DNA of 64,000 nt from Pectinophora gossypiella (GCF_024362695.1 NC_065415.1:2955438-3019437), one strand, 5' to 3'; counted from the stretch's first letter, positions 33,152 to 43,397 are shown. Notes: generated by a model from the letters alone, not told the origin. Program-made: numbers and translations.

Positions 33152-33480
33152 AATCATCATCATCAATCAGTCCGCATCATGTCTCTGCTGCGTTTAGGCC
33201 TCCTCATTTTGCACTATCCTTTCCTGCGCTAACCTCATTTACAACTTTCCCACGGTTGCAACAGTGTGATCCACCATTCTGTGACAGCGTTTGTCCACCG
33301 ACCATCCTCACGTCTAATCAAGTGTCCGACCCGTGCTGAGCACAGGCATCCCCTCAACCTACAAGGGGAGTCTTTTCCGCCACGCAGTTCTACTCGGGTT
33401 GGTGGAGGTATTATTTACGGCCAGTAGCCGGGATTAATGGACTTGAAGTACCTTTCAAAGCACGTACATCTTCTACCATA
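33152..33480 (-). repeat. Mixed SINE fragments
   Basis: It begins with an ATCATCATCATC tail. 33345-33475 (GCACAGGCATCCCCTCAACC, GGTTGGTGGAGGTATTATTT, GGCCAGTAGCCGGGATTAAT) is the A2 type of SINE-A in minus sense. 33172-33340 belongs to another, unidentified retroposon. Confidence 0.55.
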
Positions 33481-33997
33481 ATTCTTACTAGAATTTCAAT
33501 AAGAAAAGTAGGTGAAAAATGTGTCTTGATTACAACTTATTACCTTAAGACCACTAGATTCTACGTCGTATAAAACTACGTTGTCTGGCCAAAAACCCAT
33601 AGGAAAACATAAAAAATATAGTCAGATGCGACAGTAATAATCCCGTAGCTTTATTCAGAATGCTGCAAGTATTAAAACCATTTCCTCCCCAGTCTGCAAC
33701 GCACCTGTAATTATCACGTTGGGAACTGTACTATAAATCATATACACGACGGTTGTTTTGTGTATGACATTAACATTCCGCGTCTGTCGTCGACCTGTCT
33801 ACGTGTGATGCCTGCTGAAAAGGATGAAATTAACCGCTTTCGGGCCTTAGCTATGGTAGACATATGATTATAGACTTAGCTAGTAATGCTAATACAGACC
33901 AAAGTTCTTCCGCATCGTAGGCGGTGCCATTATAATCACTATCATGTGAAATATATCTACAGAATTATATACTCCTGTTTTGATTACTCACTTGTGT
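33481..33997. other. Spacer before the Ty3 element, nothing recognised
   Basis: No repeat match or coding signal was seen. It ends at the AGTG target site. Confidence 0.45.
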
Positions 33998-34001
33998 AGT
34001 G

Positions 34002-34192
34002 TATAGGTAAGTATACCTACTAAGTATAAGTAACTACGAATGTATGTGTGAAGTGTATCGATAATTGCTAGCTGTGGAGTTTGGAATAAAACAACTGATT
34101 GCGATGAGTGAACAGGAAAGACTGAAGTAATTTATTGTAAATATATTAACATTGATTGTGATCTCAATAAAGTTCATTGACATGAGCCCACA
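34002..34192 (-). repeat. 3' LTR of the Ty3 element
   Basis: This 191-bp repeat pairs with 38843-39033 with one substitution. In the sense direction it begins TGTGGGCTCATG and ends with CCTATA. AATAAA-type signals occur in both orientations (for example 34166-34171 on plus). Confidence 0.95.
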
Positions 34193-34208
34193 TTAGTTCC
34201 CCCTTTTG
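34193..34208 (-). other. Polypurine tract
   Basis: In the sense direction AAAAGGGGGAACTAA lies directly before the 3' LTR. This is where plus-strand DNA synthesis would be primed during reverse transcription. Confidence 0.8.
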
Positions 34209-34358
34209 AGAAAGAAAAATCATAATACGAAATTCAACTTAACTAACAATCGATAGGTATAAAACACTTTAAAATACGTAATTCTTATTTCTAAAACATT
34301 TTTTATAAAATTGTTCCTGGATTTTCTATGTTACTGTTCACTTTTTAGGTTAATTTCT

Positions 34359-34625
34359 TCATACGGTTTGATGGCCATGGTTGCTGCAACATTTCTTCAT
34401 TGTTGGTGCTGGGGCGGTTTCCTGCGCCCTCCGGTTGTCCACGTGACGTAGTACCTTTTTGTAAAATCTCTTCCTGCACTGTTTGTATGAAAGGAATGCC
34501 AACACGATGATGAATATTACGAACATTATTCCAATGCCGATGTTGGTTATTGACGCGTTTGATCCGCCCGCTCCAGCGGCGGTTTGCGCCACGACGATCT
34601 CTTCCTTTCCACCCCAATTTCCCAT
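34359..34625 (-). CDS. Small predicted membrane protein after pol (ORF3)
   Basis: The frame encodes 88 residues and starts with ATG 54 bp past the pol stop. It has a short Gly/Ala/Asn-rich N-terminus without a signal peptide, one hydrophobic stretch at about residues 29-46 (IGIGIMFVIFIIVLAFLS), and then a basic tail (KQCRKRFYKK). By the positive-inside rule the C-terminus would face the cytoplasm. It is far too short for an envelope glycoprotein. I do not recognise a function. A second frame of 90 codons overlaps it (34345-34617) but is more hydrophilic and looks like a shadow. It could be a genuine accessory protein or the remains of a longer third ORF. Confidence 0.5.
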   Translation of the reverse strand: MGNWGGKEEIVVAQTAAGAGGSNASITNIGIGIMFVIFIIVLAFLSYKQCRKRFYKKVLRHVDNRRAQETAPAPTMKKCCSNHGHQTV

Positions 34626-34679
34626 TTTTCCTAGGATAGCAATGGTGGCAAAGTTAGTGCGAAGATAAACTTGTAGTCG

Positions 34680-37600
34680 CTAGGCTGGATTTTGTTGTAA
34701 TGGTATTTTGCGCAGCCTTTTTTGTGGATTTGGTTCTATTGCGAAATGTACGACTGGGCGAACGACCCGGCCCGATCGCGTTGTCAGCGGTGGTGTCTTA
34801 TTACAGCCTGTGTGTTCTACTTTCTGGTTGTTGTTTTCTCGAGTTTTGTTAATTTTTGTTGGTTCTAAAGGTTCATTTACCTCTTTTTCTGTAATAATGT
34901 ATGCAGGTTTTAGTCTGTTGATGGTAATTATTGCAGTTTTCGTTGGTAGTTGTATTTTGTAGAACTTTTCGTGTTTCTCTAGAACTTTGTATGGGCCTTC
35001 GTATGTAGGTGTTAGAGGTTTTCTAACGGCGTCGGTTCTGACAAATACATGTTGACAATCTTTCATATGTGGATGTATGTACGGATTATGTTTGGTGGCG
35101 TTGTGTTCGCTGTTGAATGGAGTTGCTTTTGCCATAGTGTTTTGAAGTGTCTGGGCGTAACTATCTGGTGATAAATCTTGCTTTTTCGGCTCGATTATCA
35201 TTCCTGGCAGACGAATATTTGCTCCGTATAACATTTGGGCTGGACTTATGTTTTCTTTTGAGCGTAGTGCTGCTCGTAATCCGAGTAGTACTATGGGCAA
35301 TTCCTTTGACCAATTTCCGGTGTTTCCGCGAGCGATGAGCGCGGTTTTCATTGATCTGTGCCAACGTTCGACTAAACCGTTTGCTTGTGGATGATAGCTG
35401 GTTGTCCTTGTTCTTTTGATTCCTAGTACTTTGGTCAAATCGTTAAATAAGTCTGACTCAAACTGTCGTCCTTGGTCCGTTGTTATGGTACTTGGGCATC
35501 CAAATCTTGCTATCCATGTATTTAAGAAGACTTCTGCTACTGTTTTTGCGGTAATATCCGAAACTGGTACAGCTTCTGGCCATCTGGTTGATCTGTCTAT
35601 CATTGTGACGATGTATTTATTTCCGTTTGATTCCGTTAGCGGGCCGACTATGTCTATGTGCACGTGATCTAGTCGTGTTGTCGGCGGAAACGTGCCGATG
35701 GGGAGTACGTTGTGCCTATTGGTTTTGCTTTTTTGACATGCCTCACATGCTTGTGCCCACTTTCCTATATCTGTGTTCATTCGTGGCCAGAAGTAATGTT
35801 CTGTAATCATCTTCTTAGATAGTCTGACGCCTGGATGCGTTATGTTGTGCATAGTGTCGAAAACTTGTTTTCGAAGTGTTTTCGGCACGTATGGTCGTGG
35901 GTTGGTTTTTGTGTCTTCACAAAATAGTTGTTTTTTCTCATTCAATCTGATAGTTTTCCAGCTGAGGTTGTTTTTCTGTAACAGCTGAGTGAGTTCAATA
36001 TCACTTTGTTGGCTATCTGCCATCTCGCTCCAATCTATGGGAGTCGGGCAATCTATCTGTTCCACTCGCGATAGTGCGTCGGCTACCGGGTTCAAGTTAC
36101 CGGCTAGGTAACGTATGTCTGTCGTGAATTGCGCTATGAATTCGAGATGACGTAATCGTCGCGGGGATGCCGTTTTGCTGGTAGTGTTTTGCTTTGTTGT
36201 GAACGCATGACATAGTGGCTTATGATCGGTGTAGATTATCAATTCTCGCCCTTCTAAATACGGCTGGAAATGAGTTACTGCCATGTATATAGCTAGTAAT
36301 TCTCGATCATATGTGCTGTAATTTGACTGTGTCTCGCTTAGTCCTTTTGAGAAAAATGAGAGTGGCTTCCAAGTTCTGTTTTCTTTCTGTTGCAATACAG
36401 CGCCCACGCAAGTCTGTGACGCGTCTGTCATAAGCGATAGTGGTGCATGTATTGATGGTGACGTCAGAGTGACGGCGTTACTTAGGCTTGCCTTGCACCC
36501 TTCGAATGCCTCGATTGCGTCAGGTGTCCAGTTTATTTCTGACTTGTCGTTTTTCTTTGAGCCGATTAGATATTTATTTAAGCGTGCTTGATATTGTGCT
36601 GCTTTGGGGATGTTTCTTCTGTAAAAATTTATCATGCCTAAAAATCTTCTCGATTCTTGTACAATTTTGGGTCTCGGATACTTGTTTATCGCTTCAACTT
36701 TCTCTGGTAGTGGTTTGATGCCGTCTTGTGTTATTTGATATCCAAGGAATTCTATTTCGTTTTTACCTAATTCGCACTTGGCTCGATTTATTGCGATACC
36801 GTGCTCGTCTAATCGCTTGAATACTTCGTGTAAATGACGTCGATGTTCTTCTTGCGATTTTGATGCTACTAATATGTCATCTATGTAGGTGAAGATGAAA
36901 TCGAGTCCTGCTAATACTGCGTTCAGGAATCTCACGAACGTTTGTCCCGCGTTGCGTAAACCAAACGGCATTCTAGGAAATTCGAATAAGCCGAATGGTG
37001 TGATTACTGCGGTTTTTTCAACTTCTTGTACTGGGATTTGATTATAGGCCCGTTGAAGGTCGATTCTTGAATAAATAGTTGTTCCGGGTAGCAGGTTGAC
37101 GAAGTCTAAAATTCTTGGTATCGGATAGCGATCTGGAACTGTTATGGTGTTTAGTCTCCTGTAGTCACCACATAATCGTAGTTCGCCATTTTTCTTTTTT
37201 GCAACGTGTAATGGGCTGGCCCACGGGCTCATTGATGGTCTACAAATGCCAGTTTGTAGCATGTGTTCTATCTCTTTTTTTACTCTCATGTATCTATCGG
37301 CTGGTAGTGGTCTTGACTTGCTAAATACAGGGTGTCCCTCAGTAATGATTTGATGAACCACGTTGTGTTTTGGCTGTATCAGTGCGTTTAGTGGCTTCAA
37401 TATGTTTGGATAGTGCTCCAGTATGTCTGCGTATGGTTCAGTTAATTTCACAGTTCGGAGTGTCGGTGCACCTGAGTTCATTAACTTTGCGTTTGTGAGA
37501 AGCCCAGTTGTGCCGTCTATCAGTCGTTTGTTTCTAATATCCACTAAAATGTTGTGCTTTTCCAGAAAATCGGCTCCCAAAATTGGTTGTGTAATATCTG

Positions 37601-37892
37601 CGACGATGAAAGTCCAAGTATAAGGCCGTCTCAAATTCAAGTTTAGTGTCAGCGTTTTATCACCATATGTTTTGATTTGTGTACCGTTTGCCGCGTATAC
37701 TTTGTACATATTATCGGCTAGTGATTTGTTTCCTTTTTTGGGTATTGCTGATATATTAGCGCCGGTATCAACCAAGAAACGGTACCCACTTTTGCGGTCG
37801 GTAACGCATAGGCGGTTTGATGGTAAAATAGCGCTGACGGCCGCCTCTGTCAACGCCGAACCTAGTTTTCCGACTGTTTTCTCCAATTGCAC
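34680..37892 (-). CDS. pol: Ty3/gypsy Pol polyprotein (protease, reverse transcriptase, RNase H, integrase)
   Basis: Pol carries the enzymes for copying and inserting the element. Counting from 37892, the protease site is DTGA at 42-45. The reverse transcriptase has YRRLNTITVPDRYPIPRI near 244-261 and YIDDI at 336-340. The RNase H acidic residues are D490, E531, D556 and D605. The integrase has the zinc motif H682, H686, C716, C719 and the D747, D806, E842 triad with 35 residues between the last two. The C-terminal part (to residue 1070) is basic and low in complexity, with no chromodomain that I can see. The codon at 37892 is GTG, the frame stays open further upstream, and it overlaps the gag end by 31 bp in the -1 frame, so Pol is most likely made by -1 frameshifting as a Gag-Pol fusion. 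The frame is open throughout and all key residues are present. Confidence 0.95.
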   Translation of the reverse strand: MQLEKTVGKLGSALTEAAVSAILPSNRLCVTDRKSGYRFLVDTGANISAIPKKGNKSLADNMYKVYAANGTQIKTYGDKTLTLNLNLRRPYTWTFIVADITQPILGADFLEKHNILVDIRNKRLIDGTTGLLTNAKLMNSGAPTLRTVKLTEPYADILEHYPNILKPLNALIQPKHNVVHQIITEGHPVFSKSRPLPADRYMRVKKEIEHMLQTGICRPSMSPWASPLHVAKKKNGELRLCGDYRRLNTITVPDRYPIPRILDFVNLLPGTTIYSRIDLQRAYNQIPVQEVEKTAVITPFGLFEFPRMPFGLRNAGQTFVRFLNAVLAGLDFIFTYIDDILVASKSQEEHRRHLHEVFKRLDEHGIAINRAKCELGKNEIEFLGYQITQDGIKPLPEKVEAINKYPRPKIVQESRRFLGMINFYRRNIPKAAQYQARLNKYLIGSKKNDKSEINWTPDAIEAFEGCKASLSNAVTLTSPSIHAPLSLMTDASQTCVGAVLQQKENRTWKPLSFFSKGLSETQSNYSTYDRELLAIYMAVTHFQPYLEGRELIIYTDHKPLCHAFTTKQNTTSKTASPRRLRHLEFIAQFTTDIRYLAGNLNPVADALSRVEQIDCPTPIDWSEMADSQQSDIELTQLLQKNNLSWKTIRLNEKKQLFCEDTKTNPRPYVPKTLRKQVFDTMHNITHPGVRLSKKMITEHYFWPRMNTDIGKWAQACEACQKSKTNRHNVLPIGTFPPTTRLDHVHIDIVGPLTESNGNKYIVTMIDRSTRWPEAVPVSDITAKTVAEVFLNTWIARFGCPSTITTDQGRQFESDLFNDLTKVLGIKRTRTTSYHPQANGLVERWHRSMKTALIARGNTGNWSKELPIVLLGLRAALRSKENISPAQMLYGANIRLPGMIIEPKKQDLSPDSYAQTLQNTMAKATPFNSEHNATKHNPYIHPHMKDCQHVFVRTDAVRKPLTPTYEGPYKVLEKHEKFYKIQLPTKTAIITINRLKPAYIITEKEVNEPLEPTKINKTRENNNQKVEHTGCNKTPPLTTRSGRVVRPVVHFAIEPNPQKRLRKIPLQQNPA

Positions 37893-38689
37893 GGCGATTC
37901 GCAGTTGCGTGCACGATGTCTGTACCGCAGGTGATATTTACATAACCACTTGGGGTTGTCAGGCGTTATCCTTGGGCGGGAGATGGACCTAGGGCGTGAG
38001 CGACTTCGGTTGCGCCCGTAGTCTCGATGTTGCTCTCGTCGGTGCATGTTTGACTTTAGGGCTGCTACCTCCATGGTTAGTTTACTGATTTGATTCAGCA
38101 GCTCTGTCATAATCTGTGGTTGGCCGGCGGCTATTTCTGATACCTCGGCTGATCTTCCTTCCATTATCTTGTCGGCTATGGCTGCCAAATTGTCAAGTTT
38201 CTGATCTTGGCTTACCATCAAAACAGCTCGTACGTGATCTGGCAGTCTCGATATCCAGAGGTTATGTAGAGCTTTCTCAGTCACGTGACTATTTCTCGCC
38301 AGGTCTCTCATACGTCTCAACAGTTGTGACGGTTTCTGATCGCCTAGCTCTACTTCACTAACCAACCTCTGGAACTGCCGCTCAGCCGATTCTTCATACA
38401 CAGCTAGGAGTCTTTCCTTTATGGCGTTATATTTATGTGTGGCCGGTGGGGAGACAATGATGTCCGTCACTTGCTTTACCGCATCCTTGCCGAGTTTGGA
38501 TATGACAAGGCCGTACTTTGCTTCGTCACCTTGTTTTTGCGGAGCCATAATTGTTTCGAACTGCGCGAACCACACCCTTGGCATCTCCGTCCAAAACTCT
38601 GGGAGCTTCGACGTGATGCCTAGTGCTGCCAGTTCGGCGCCTGCACCGGGACAGCCACCGTTTCCTTCGCCGTCGCAATCTACTGGCAT
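37862..38689 (-). CDS. gag: Ty3/gypsy Gag with CHCC zinc knuckle
   Basis: Gag forms the particle that packages element RNA. The ATG at 38689 starts a 275-residue protein. The middle (about residues 30-180) is the helical capsid-like part, with WFAQFETIM and the RLPDHVRAVL block typical of this clade. An Arg/Ser-rich stretch (about 215-240, NRSRSRPRSISRPR) would bind RNA. The C-terminal finger is C250-x2-H253-x9-C263-x3-C267, the unusual CHCC order that distinguishes CsRn1-clade Gag from the common CCHC. The stop lies 31 bp inside the pol frame. No damage is seen. Confidence 0.9.
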   Translation of the reverse strand: MPVDCDGEGNGGCPGAGAELAALGITSKLPEFWTEMPRVWFAQFETIMAPQKQGDEAKYGLVISKLGKDAVKQVTDIIVSPPATHKYNAIKERLLAVYEESAERQFQRLVSEVELGDQKPSQLLRRMRDLARNSHVTEKALHNLWISRLPDHVRAVLMVSQDQKLDNLAAIADKIMEGRSAEVSEIAAGQPQIMTELLNQISKLTMEVAALKSNMHRREQHRDYGRNRSRSRPRSISRPRITPDNPKWLCKYHLRYRHRARNCESPCNWRKQSEN

Positions 38690-38829
38690 AGTGTCGTGAA
38701 GGAGACTATGTGCCTCTTGAAAACCAGATCAGGGATTTCCGCTTGTGGAAGGCTGATTAGGTTGTGCAGTGCAGTCTCCGCGACACTAAAATCACACGCA
38801 ACGGTAACACGCGGCGCGAACAAAAATAA

Positions 38830-38840
38830 CGGGGTCACCA
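38830..38840 (-). other. Primer binding site, complementary to tRNA-Trp 3' end
   Basis: The plus strand reads CGGGGTCACCA two bases inside the 5' LTR. This equals the 3' end of insect tRNA-Trp including CCA, so the sense strand can anneal that tRNA over 11 bases. The tRNA sequence is from general knowledge. Confidence 0.8.
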
Positions 38841-38842
38841 GT

Positions 38843-39033
38843 TATAGGTAAGTATACCTACTAAGTATAAGTAACTACGAATGTATGTGTGAAGTGTATC
38901 GATAATTGCTAGCTGTGGAGTTTGGAATAAAACAACTGATTGCGATGAGTGAACAGGAAAGACTGAAGTAATTTATTGTAAATATATTAACATTGATTGT
39001 GATCTCAATAAAGTTCATTTACATGAGCCCACA
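38843..39033 (-). repeat. 5' LTR of the Ty3 element
   Basis: Identical to the 3' LTR except at 39020. It would hold the promoter of the element. The AGTG target copy lies just outside at 39034-39037. Confidence 0.95.
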
Positions 39034-39079
39034 AGTGTTATTGCTATTGAATTTGGAATGGTAATATCTTCTACATTTT

Positions 39080-39245
39080 CAAACGCGTGGGTTGTGAGAA
39101 GGATTACCAGGAGCATAATTTTAATATCGGGCAATCAGGTGATCAGCCTGTAAAGTCCTAACCAAACTAGGGATCACAAAATGATTTTTGTGATATTTCC
39201 CGACCCTTGACCTCAGAATTGTGTACCCCACCGCTCCACTGAACC
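39080..39245 (-). repeat. SINE-A fragment, inverted
   Basis: GCGTGGGTTGTGAGAAGGAT (tail side), CAATCAGGTGATCAGCCTGT and GATCACAAAATGATTTTTGT match A1 copies. The head is decayed. Confidence 0.65.
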
Positions 39246-39684
39246 TCATGAAGGCTAACCCTGTGAAAACGAGATAACGCTGGGGAGATAATGATGATTA
39301 ATAAAAAAATACATTTGCTTATAAGAAGATTCACTTCACACGCTGTCCAGCAAAAAAAAAATATATTTTCTCCATCATATCGTCCATCATTTTGGAGAGG
39401 ACAATAATGTACTTATTTTACAGCAACTGCCAATAAAAGATTTAAAAAATTCTAGACACACGGAAGCGTGTCAAGCCAAGTTTAAGTAACAGAACTGGCG
39501 AGTAGCACCGTGTGTAATATTACACGAACCATTTCGAGACACTTTTGGCCCCCTCATAATACAATAATCATTTCACATTAACGTGTCATTGGCTCATGTA
39601 CATAAAACTAGCCAAGTCGCACCTTAGGCTCCAATATATTAAGTTATAAGAAGAAATTATATTATATGTTGTTATAAATAAATT
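39246..39684. other. AT-rich spacer, nothing recognised
   Basis: 39260-39300 ends with GATAATGATGATTAATAAA, possibly a SINE tail. Nothing else was identified. Confidence 0.4.
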
Positions 39685-40015
39685 TCTGGACTCTTCTTCT
39701 ATCGTGTGGGTTGTGAGGGATAGAAGCTATATAACTACATCCTCTATAAGACTAGATATCCATATTGACTAGATCGCTTTACGACTACTTCTCTGTATGA
39801 ATTCCCAACCTCATCAACCCTGATGTCAGGGTTATTATTGAGACGCCAAAGGCCCCTGACTTGACTCATGTAACGACTACTTACTTACATCAGTAAGTAA
39901 GTTACCGGGACCAACGGCTTAACGTGCCTTTCCAAAGCACGGTTCATCATACTTTTTGGACAATCAGGTGATCAGCCTGTAAAGTCCTAACCAAACTACA
40001 AAGTGACTCCTAGTG
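39685..40015 (-). repeat. SINE-A (A1 tail) with an inserted block
   Basis: CTTCTTCTATCGTGTGGGTTGTGAG is interrupted after GTGAGG by about 85 bp of unrelated text (39720-39803). The body then resumes with CCCAACCTCATCAACCCTG and GACCAACGGCTTAACGTGCC. The head is missing. Confidence 0.7.
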
Positions 40016-40367
40016 AGTGAGTGAGTGATTTCTGGACTGACCATTGAACTCAACAACCAAGGCATAGGTATATCATAACATTGAACTTGGCTCTTATTTT
40101 TTCATTTATATTTTTGTTGGGATTATACCTTACAATCGCAGGCAACATTAGTAAGTAGTATAACTGGTGCAGACTCACCGATCTTAATGGAATGAGCCAT
40201 TAGCGAACACGATATTATCTAATGGCTGATATTAAACGTATTTTCAGACGGGGTTATAATCATTTATATCGAAATCTTCGACTTAATCGAGTTGTTGAAT
40301 GAGCTGGTGAAAGAACATCGACTGTGATAAGGGAGTTCTTCAAAGATTTATTCCTAATGGGGTTAGT

Positions 40368-40558
40368 CGCCTCCGTGGTAAGAGCGTCACATACCTCCGT
40401 AATGCATTTCGCGGGAATGTTGAAACCCACATTTACGATGTTTTCCGTTACCGCTGAGCACGTGATAATTATTTATGATGCAAATATCGATTCCAAAACT
40501 AATTCCTGCGACCTTACAGTGATAGTCAAACATTCTTCTAAGTATGCTACCACGACCT
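40368..40558 (-). repeat. SINE-C, degraded copy
   Basis: TCACATACCTCCGTAATGCATT, CGATGTTTTCC and CCGCTGAGCACGTGATAAT identify it, and the head survives as CCTGCGACCTTACAGTGATA. The tail part is lost. The 141-aa frame 40324-40749 is made mostly of this SINE and is not a gene. Confidence 0.7.
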
Positions 40559-40709
40559 TAAATTTACGTATCAAATCATGCATTAAATCTATTTTTATTA
40601 CAAGCTTTATGGGTCTCTTTATCCTTTCATCGGGTTGGCAAATTGTGTTGTACACACTATCAAATTATTATTTTTTTAAGTTATTATATATATACTTGTT
40701 ACTTTCTCA

Positions 40710-40920
40710 CCTGAAGAAAAGAAAAAGGACGGGTTATCTACAGGCATAACATTTATGGAACACACGTCAATTTTATGCTGAAATTGTCACTAAGTCTTTT
40801 TATAATTAACCGCTGTCCATCATCCGTCCCTTTCTTTTTCGGATAAGAAAATTACAGGTACAACTTAAAATATAATTAAGAGGTGTCTGCAGGAATCAGA
40901 GCCATTCAAATGATGACGAA
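40710..40920. repeat. Repeat-K fragment
   Basis: GGCATAACATTTATGGAACAC and TTCGGATAAGAAAATTACAGG, followed by GAGGTGTCTGCAGGAATC, recur at 51700-51990. The full form there has inverted ends. Confidence 0.6.
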
Positions 40921-42722
40921 AATAGTTAAAACAATATAAATAGCCGTCCTTAATAAAGTACGCAAGTTATAAATAATACAATGACATAAGCAATTGTAGT
41001 ATAATGTGTCAAACTGGATCGCTATTAAGTCTAATTAGGATGGACCCACTGGCCTAATTCGCTGATGAGAGTACCCCAGTTCGATTCCCGGTAGAGGCAA
41101 GTTAGAAGATTTCCACTAATTGTCGTTTATAGCAGTGTTCATTAGTTTGTTTTGATTTGGCAATAGGTCTAGTTTATAGAGTTGGTGAACATGGCGCGGT
41201 GAATTCAAACTCCTACTGTTGTATACGAGTATTCACGTTTCTAATACCAATATCCAGGAAGCCAATATCCTTACCGTGAACGCAAAAATATCCAAGAATC
41301 TTTTGACTTTTTGTAAATATCCAGTTAGAAGTTTTAACTGGATATTTGAAAAAATACAAAAAAATGTAGGGTATTTTTGTGTTTATGGTAATGAAATTAA
41401 CTTCCGGCGTTCTAAAATCTACCCTGAAGCGTTGTCACGAGCAATTTCTGGATGTACGGTCACGGGTACTAATATGTATACATTTTGATACCACGTCACA
41501 TTAACTTTTTTGACAAATGAAACCGTAAGTCTCATTTAATGTCAAATGTGATAGTGCGACAGGGTTCTAAAGTGTGTACATAATAATGCTCATGACTGTA
41601 CGCAGTGACGCCTCGAAAATCACTTTACTACATAAATCTTTGTTTGAAAAATAAGGAATTTCAATTTTACTACATTCTTTGTTGTCACGGACTCGATTTA
41701 AAAAAAACAATGAGAATTTTATTTTTTGATTTCACGAAGACGGAAGCGCTTACAAACAATTTTTGAACGCTTTTCTCTAATGAAAAATCAAAGCATACCA
41801 TTTGGAATTTCCTCGGAAAAGTTCCTCAAAGGTTTTCTTTAAGAAAAGCGAAGTGCCAATAGCAGTCTTTGAGGCTTTATCCTTGTTTTCAATTAAATTA
41901 AATAGATTTAGCGGATTCTTTCATTTTTAGACGTTTTTTTTTTTTCGATTTTCAGACGCTGTGTGCTTGAATTTTCATAATACCCTCTCAATTGTATTAG
42001 ACTTTTTTATATAAGGCATATGCACAACGTTTCTATTGGAAATAGGTAAATAGAGAAAGTTGTCTTGACAGTAGGTATTCATACAATATTTTCTTACAAA
42101 ATTGTTCGTTCACGTATTGTATTGTAAAAAAAAAACGAAATATACAGACAGACTAAAAACATGCCTGTATTCTTAACAGATTAGGCAGATCCATAAGTCA
42201 TACACAAAACCAGCAGATGATTTTCGCCACATATTTTTTCGGATGAAGCACTGGAGATAGAGTCCTGGAAGAAATGGAGGGAGGCCTTTGCCCAGCAGTA
42301 AGACGCTTTAGGATAAGATAAGGAAATACAAGTTTTTTTTTAGTTTTTCTACACGTTCATGTACAGAAAATCCCTACCAGTCTACAGGTCTCAAACCCTG
42401 TTCCGCATCGATCAACCGATAGTAAATTCCAAAAAAATACGTTCGTATTAAAATTACGAGCGTAAGGCATCCACACCACATATAGACACGCATATTTTCC
42501 GCTGGGGTAGGCAGAGATCATGGTTGATTCAATTCGACTATATATATTAATTTATTAATGTGCGTGAAACCCACAAAATCTATAATTTTAATACACAAAG
42601 GAACTACTTACTTTACTCGATCAAATCTCGAAAATACCTGGAACAATAATTGAAACTGTTAGTAATTACATAACACAGCATCACGCCTGTATCCCCGAAG
42701 AGGTAGGCAGATGTATATAGTA
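40921..42722. other. AT-rich spacer with one tRNA-like scrap
   Basis: 41039-41100 (CACTGGCCTAATTCGCTGAT, CAGTTCGATTCCCGGTAGAGG) is a SINE head remnant. 42265-42320 (GGAGGCCTTTGCCCAGCAGT) is an A2 tail scrap. 42440-42720 has two Repeat-I-like or Repeat-J-like pieces (CCGCTGGGGTAGGCAGAG; CCCCGAAGAGGTAGGCAGAT). No gene was seen. Confidence 0.45.
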
Positions 42723-42918
42723 TAGTGACACCGTAACGAAAAATTTTATGGATGATTCAGGCCATGCTTCTGAAATGATACCAAATGGAATTTTCCGTCG
42801 CAAAAGTATGGAACGGAAAATAATTTCAAAACACAAAAAATTTCATGAATTTTCCGACAGGAAATTCTACTTGATATCAACTCAGAATTGTGGTCTGAAT
42901 CATGTCACTAACACCCTG
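42723..42918. repeat. MITE-D copy
   Basis: TAGTGACACCGTAACGAAAA at the left and CATGTCACTAACACCCTGTG at the right are the mirrored ends. It is slightly shorter than the reference because of loss in the right arm. Confidence 0.8.
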
Positions 42919-43397
42919 TGTAGATGTAAGACTTGTAATTTTGTATGTTTTTAGTGAATACACTCAAAAACTACTAGACCGATTTCGAAAATTATTTCAG
43001 CGTTTGAATGCTTTATTATCTTTGAGTAAGATATGCTACCTATGTTACAAAAAAAGCCGGTATGGGCTACTAGTTTTACATAATAAGTATTTAATCTAAC
43101 CGTTTATCAGAAGTTGCTATTGTGTTTTTGTTTCCATAACTATTGTTGTCTTCCAATTTCCTTATTTTTGTGATAATAAAAGCATGATTTTTATATAAAT
43201 TAAAGCATAACACAAATATATTTTTAATTCAATAAGTTGTTGTTTTGCATAAGGCTTAGTAAGGTACGTAGTGTAATTTAAATATATTTTTTTAGCCTCA
43301 CAAATAAATGTAAAATAAATACTATGGTTCTTCGCGTTTTTAAGTAGACACAAAAATAAATAAAGGGAACACAGTGCACAGGTGCACAGACAAAAGC
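42919..43397. other. AT-rich region upstream of the lipoprotein cluster
   Basis: No repeat or gene was recognised. TATATAAAT at 43192-43200 followed by a possible donor (AAG|GTACGT at 43263) could be the promoter and first exon of gene 1, but the evidence is slight. Confidence 0.35.

Larger units (their letters stand above)
34002..39033 (-). mobile_element. Complete Ty3/gypsy LTR retrotransposon, CsRn1/Kabuki-like
   Basis: The element is 5,032 bp, reads on the minus strand, and has every expected part in order: 5' LTR (38843-39033), primer binding site, gag, pol, a small transmembrane ORF, polypurine tract and 3' LTR (34002-34192). It is flanked by the 4-bp duplication AGTG (33998-34001 and 39034-39037). 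The LTRs differ at one position by eye (G at 34179, T at 39020). ORFs are uninterrupted. A tRNA-Trp primer and a C-x2-H-x9-C-x3-C Gag finger are known marks of the CsRn1 clade, which includes Kabuki of silkworm. There is no envelope-like ORF of normal size. The copy looks young and may be able to move. Confidence 0.95.

Noticed and set aside
35416..37992. Several plus-strand frames of 60-106 codons inside the Ty3 element
   Set aside because: They are antisense shadows of pol and gag with no independent motif.
40324..40749. 141-aa frame as a gene
   Set aside because: It is largely SINE-C and Repeat-K sequence read through.
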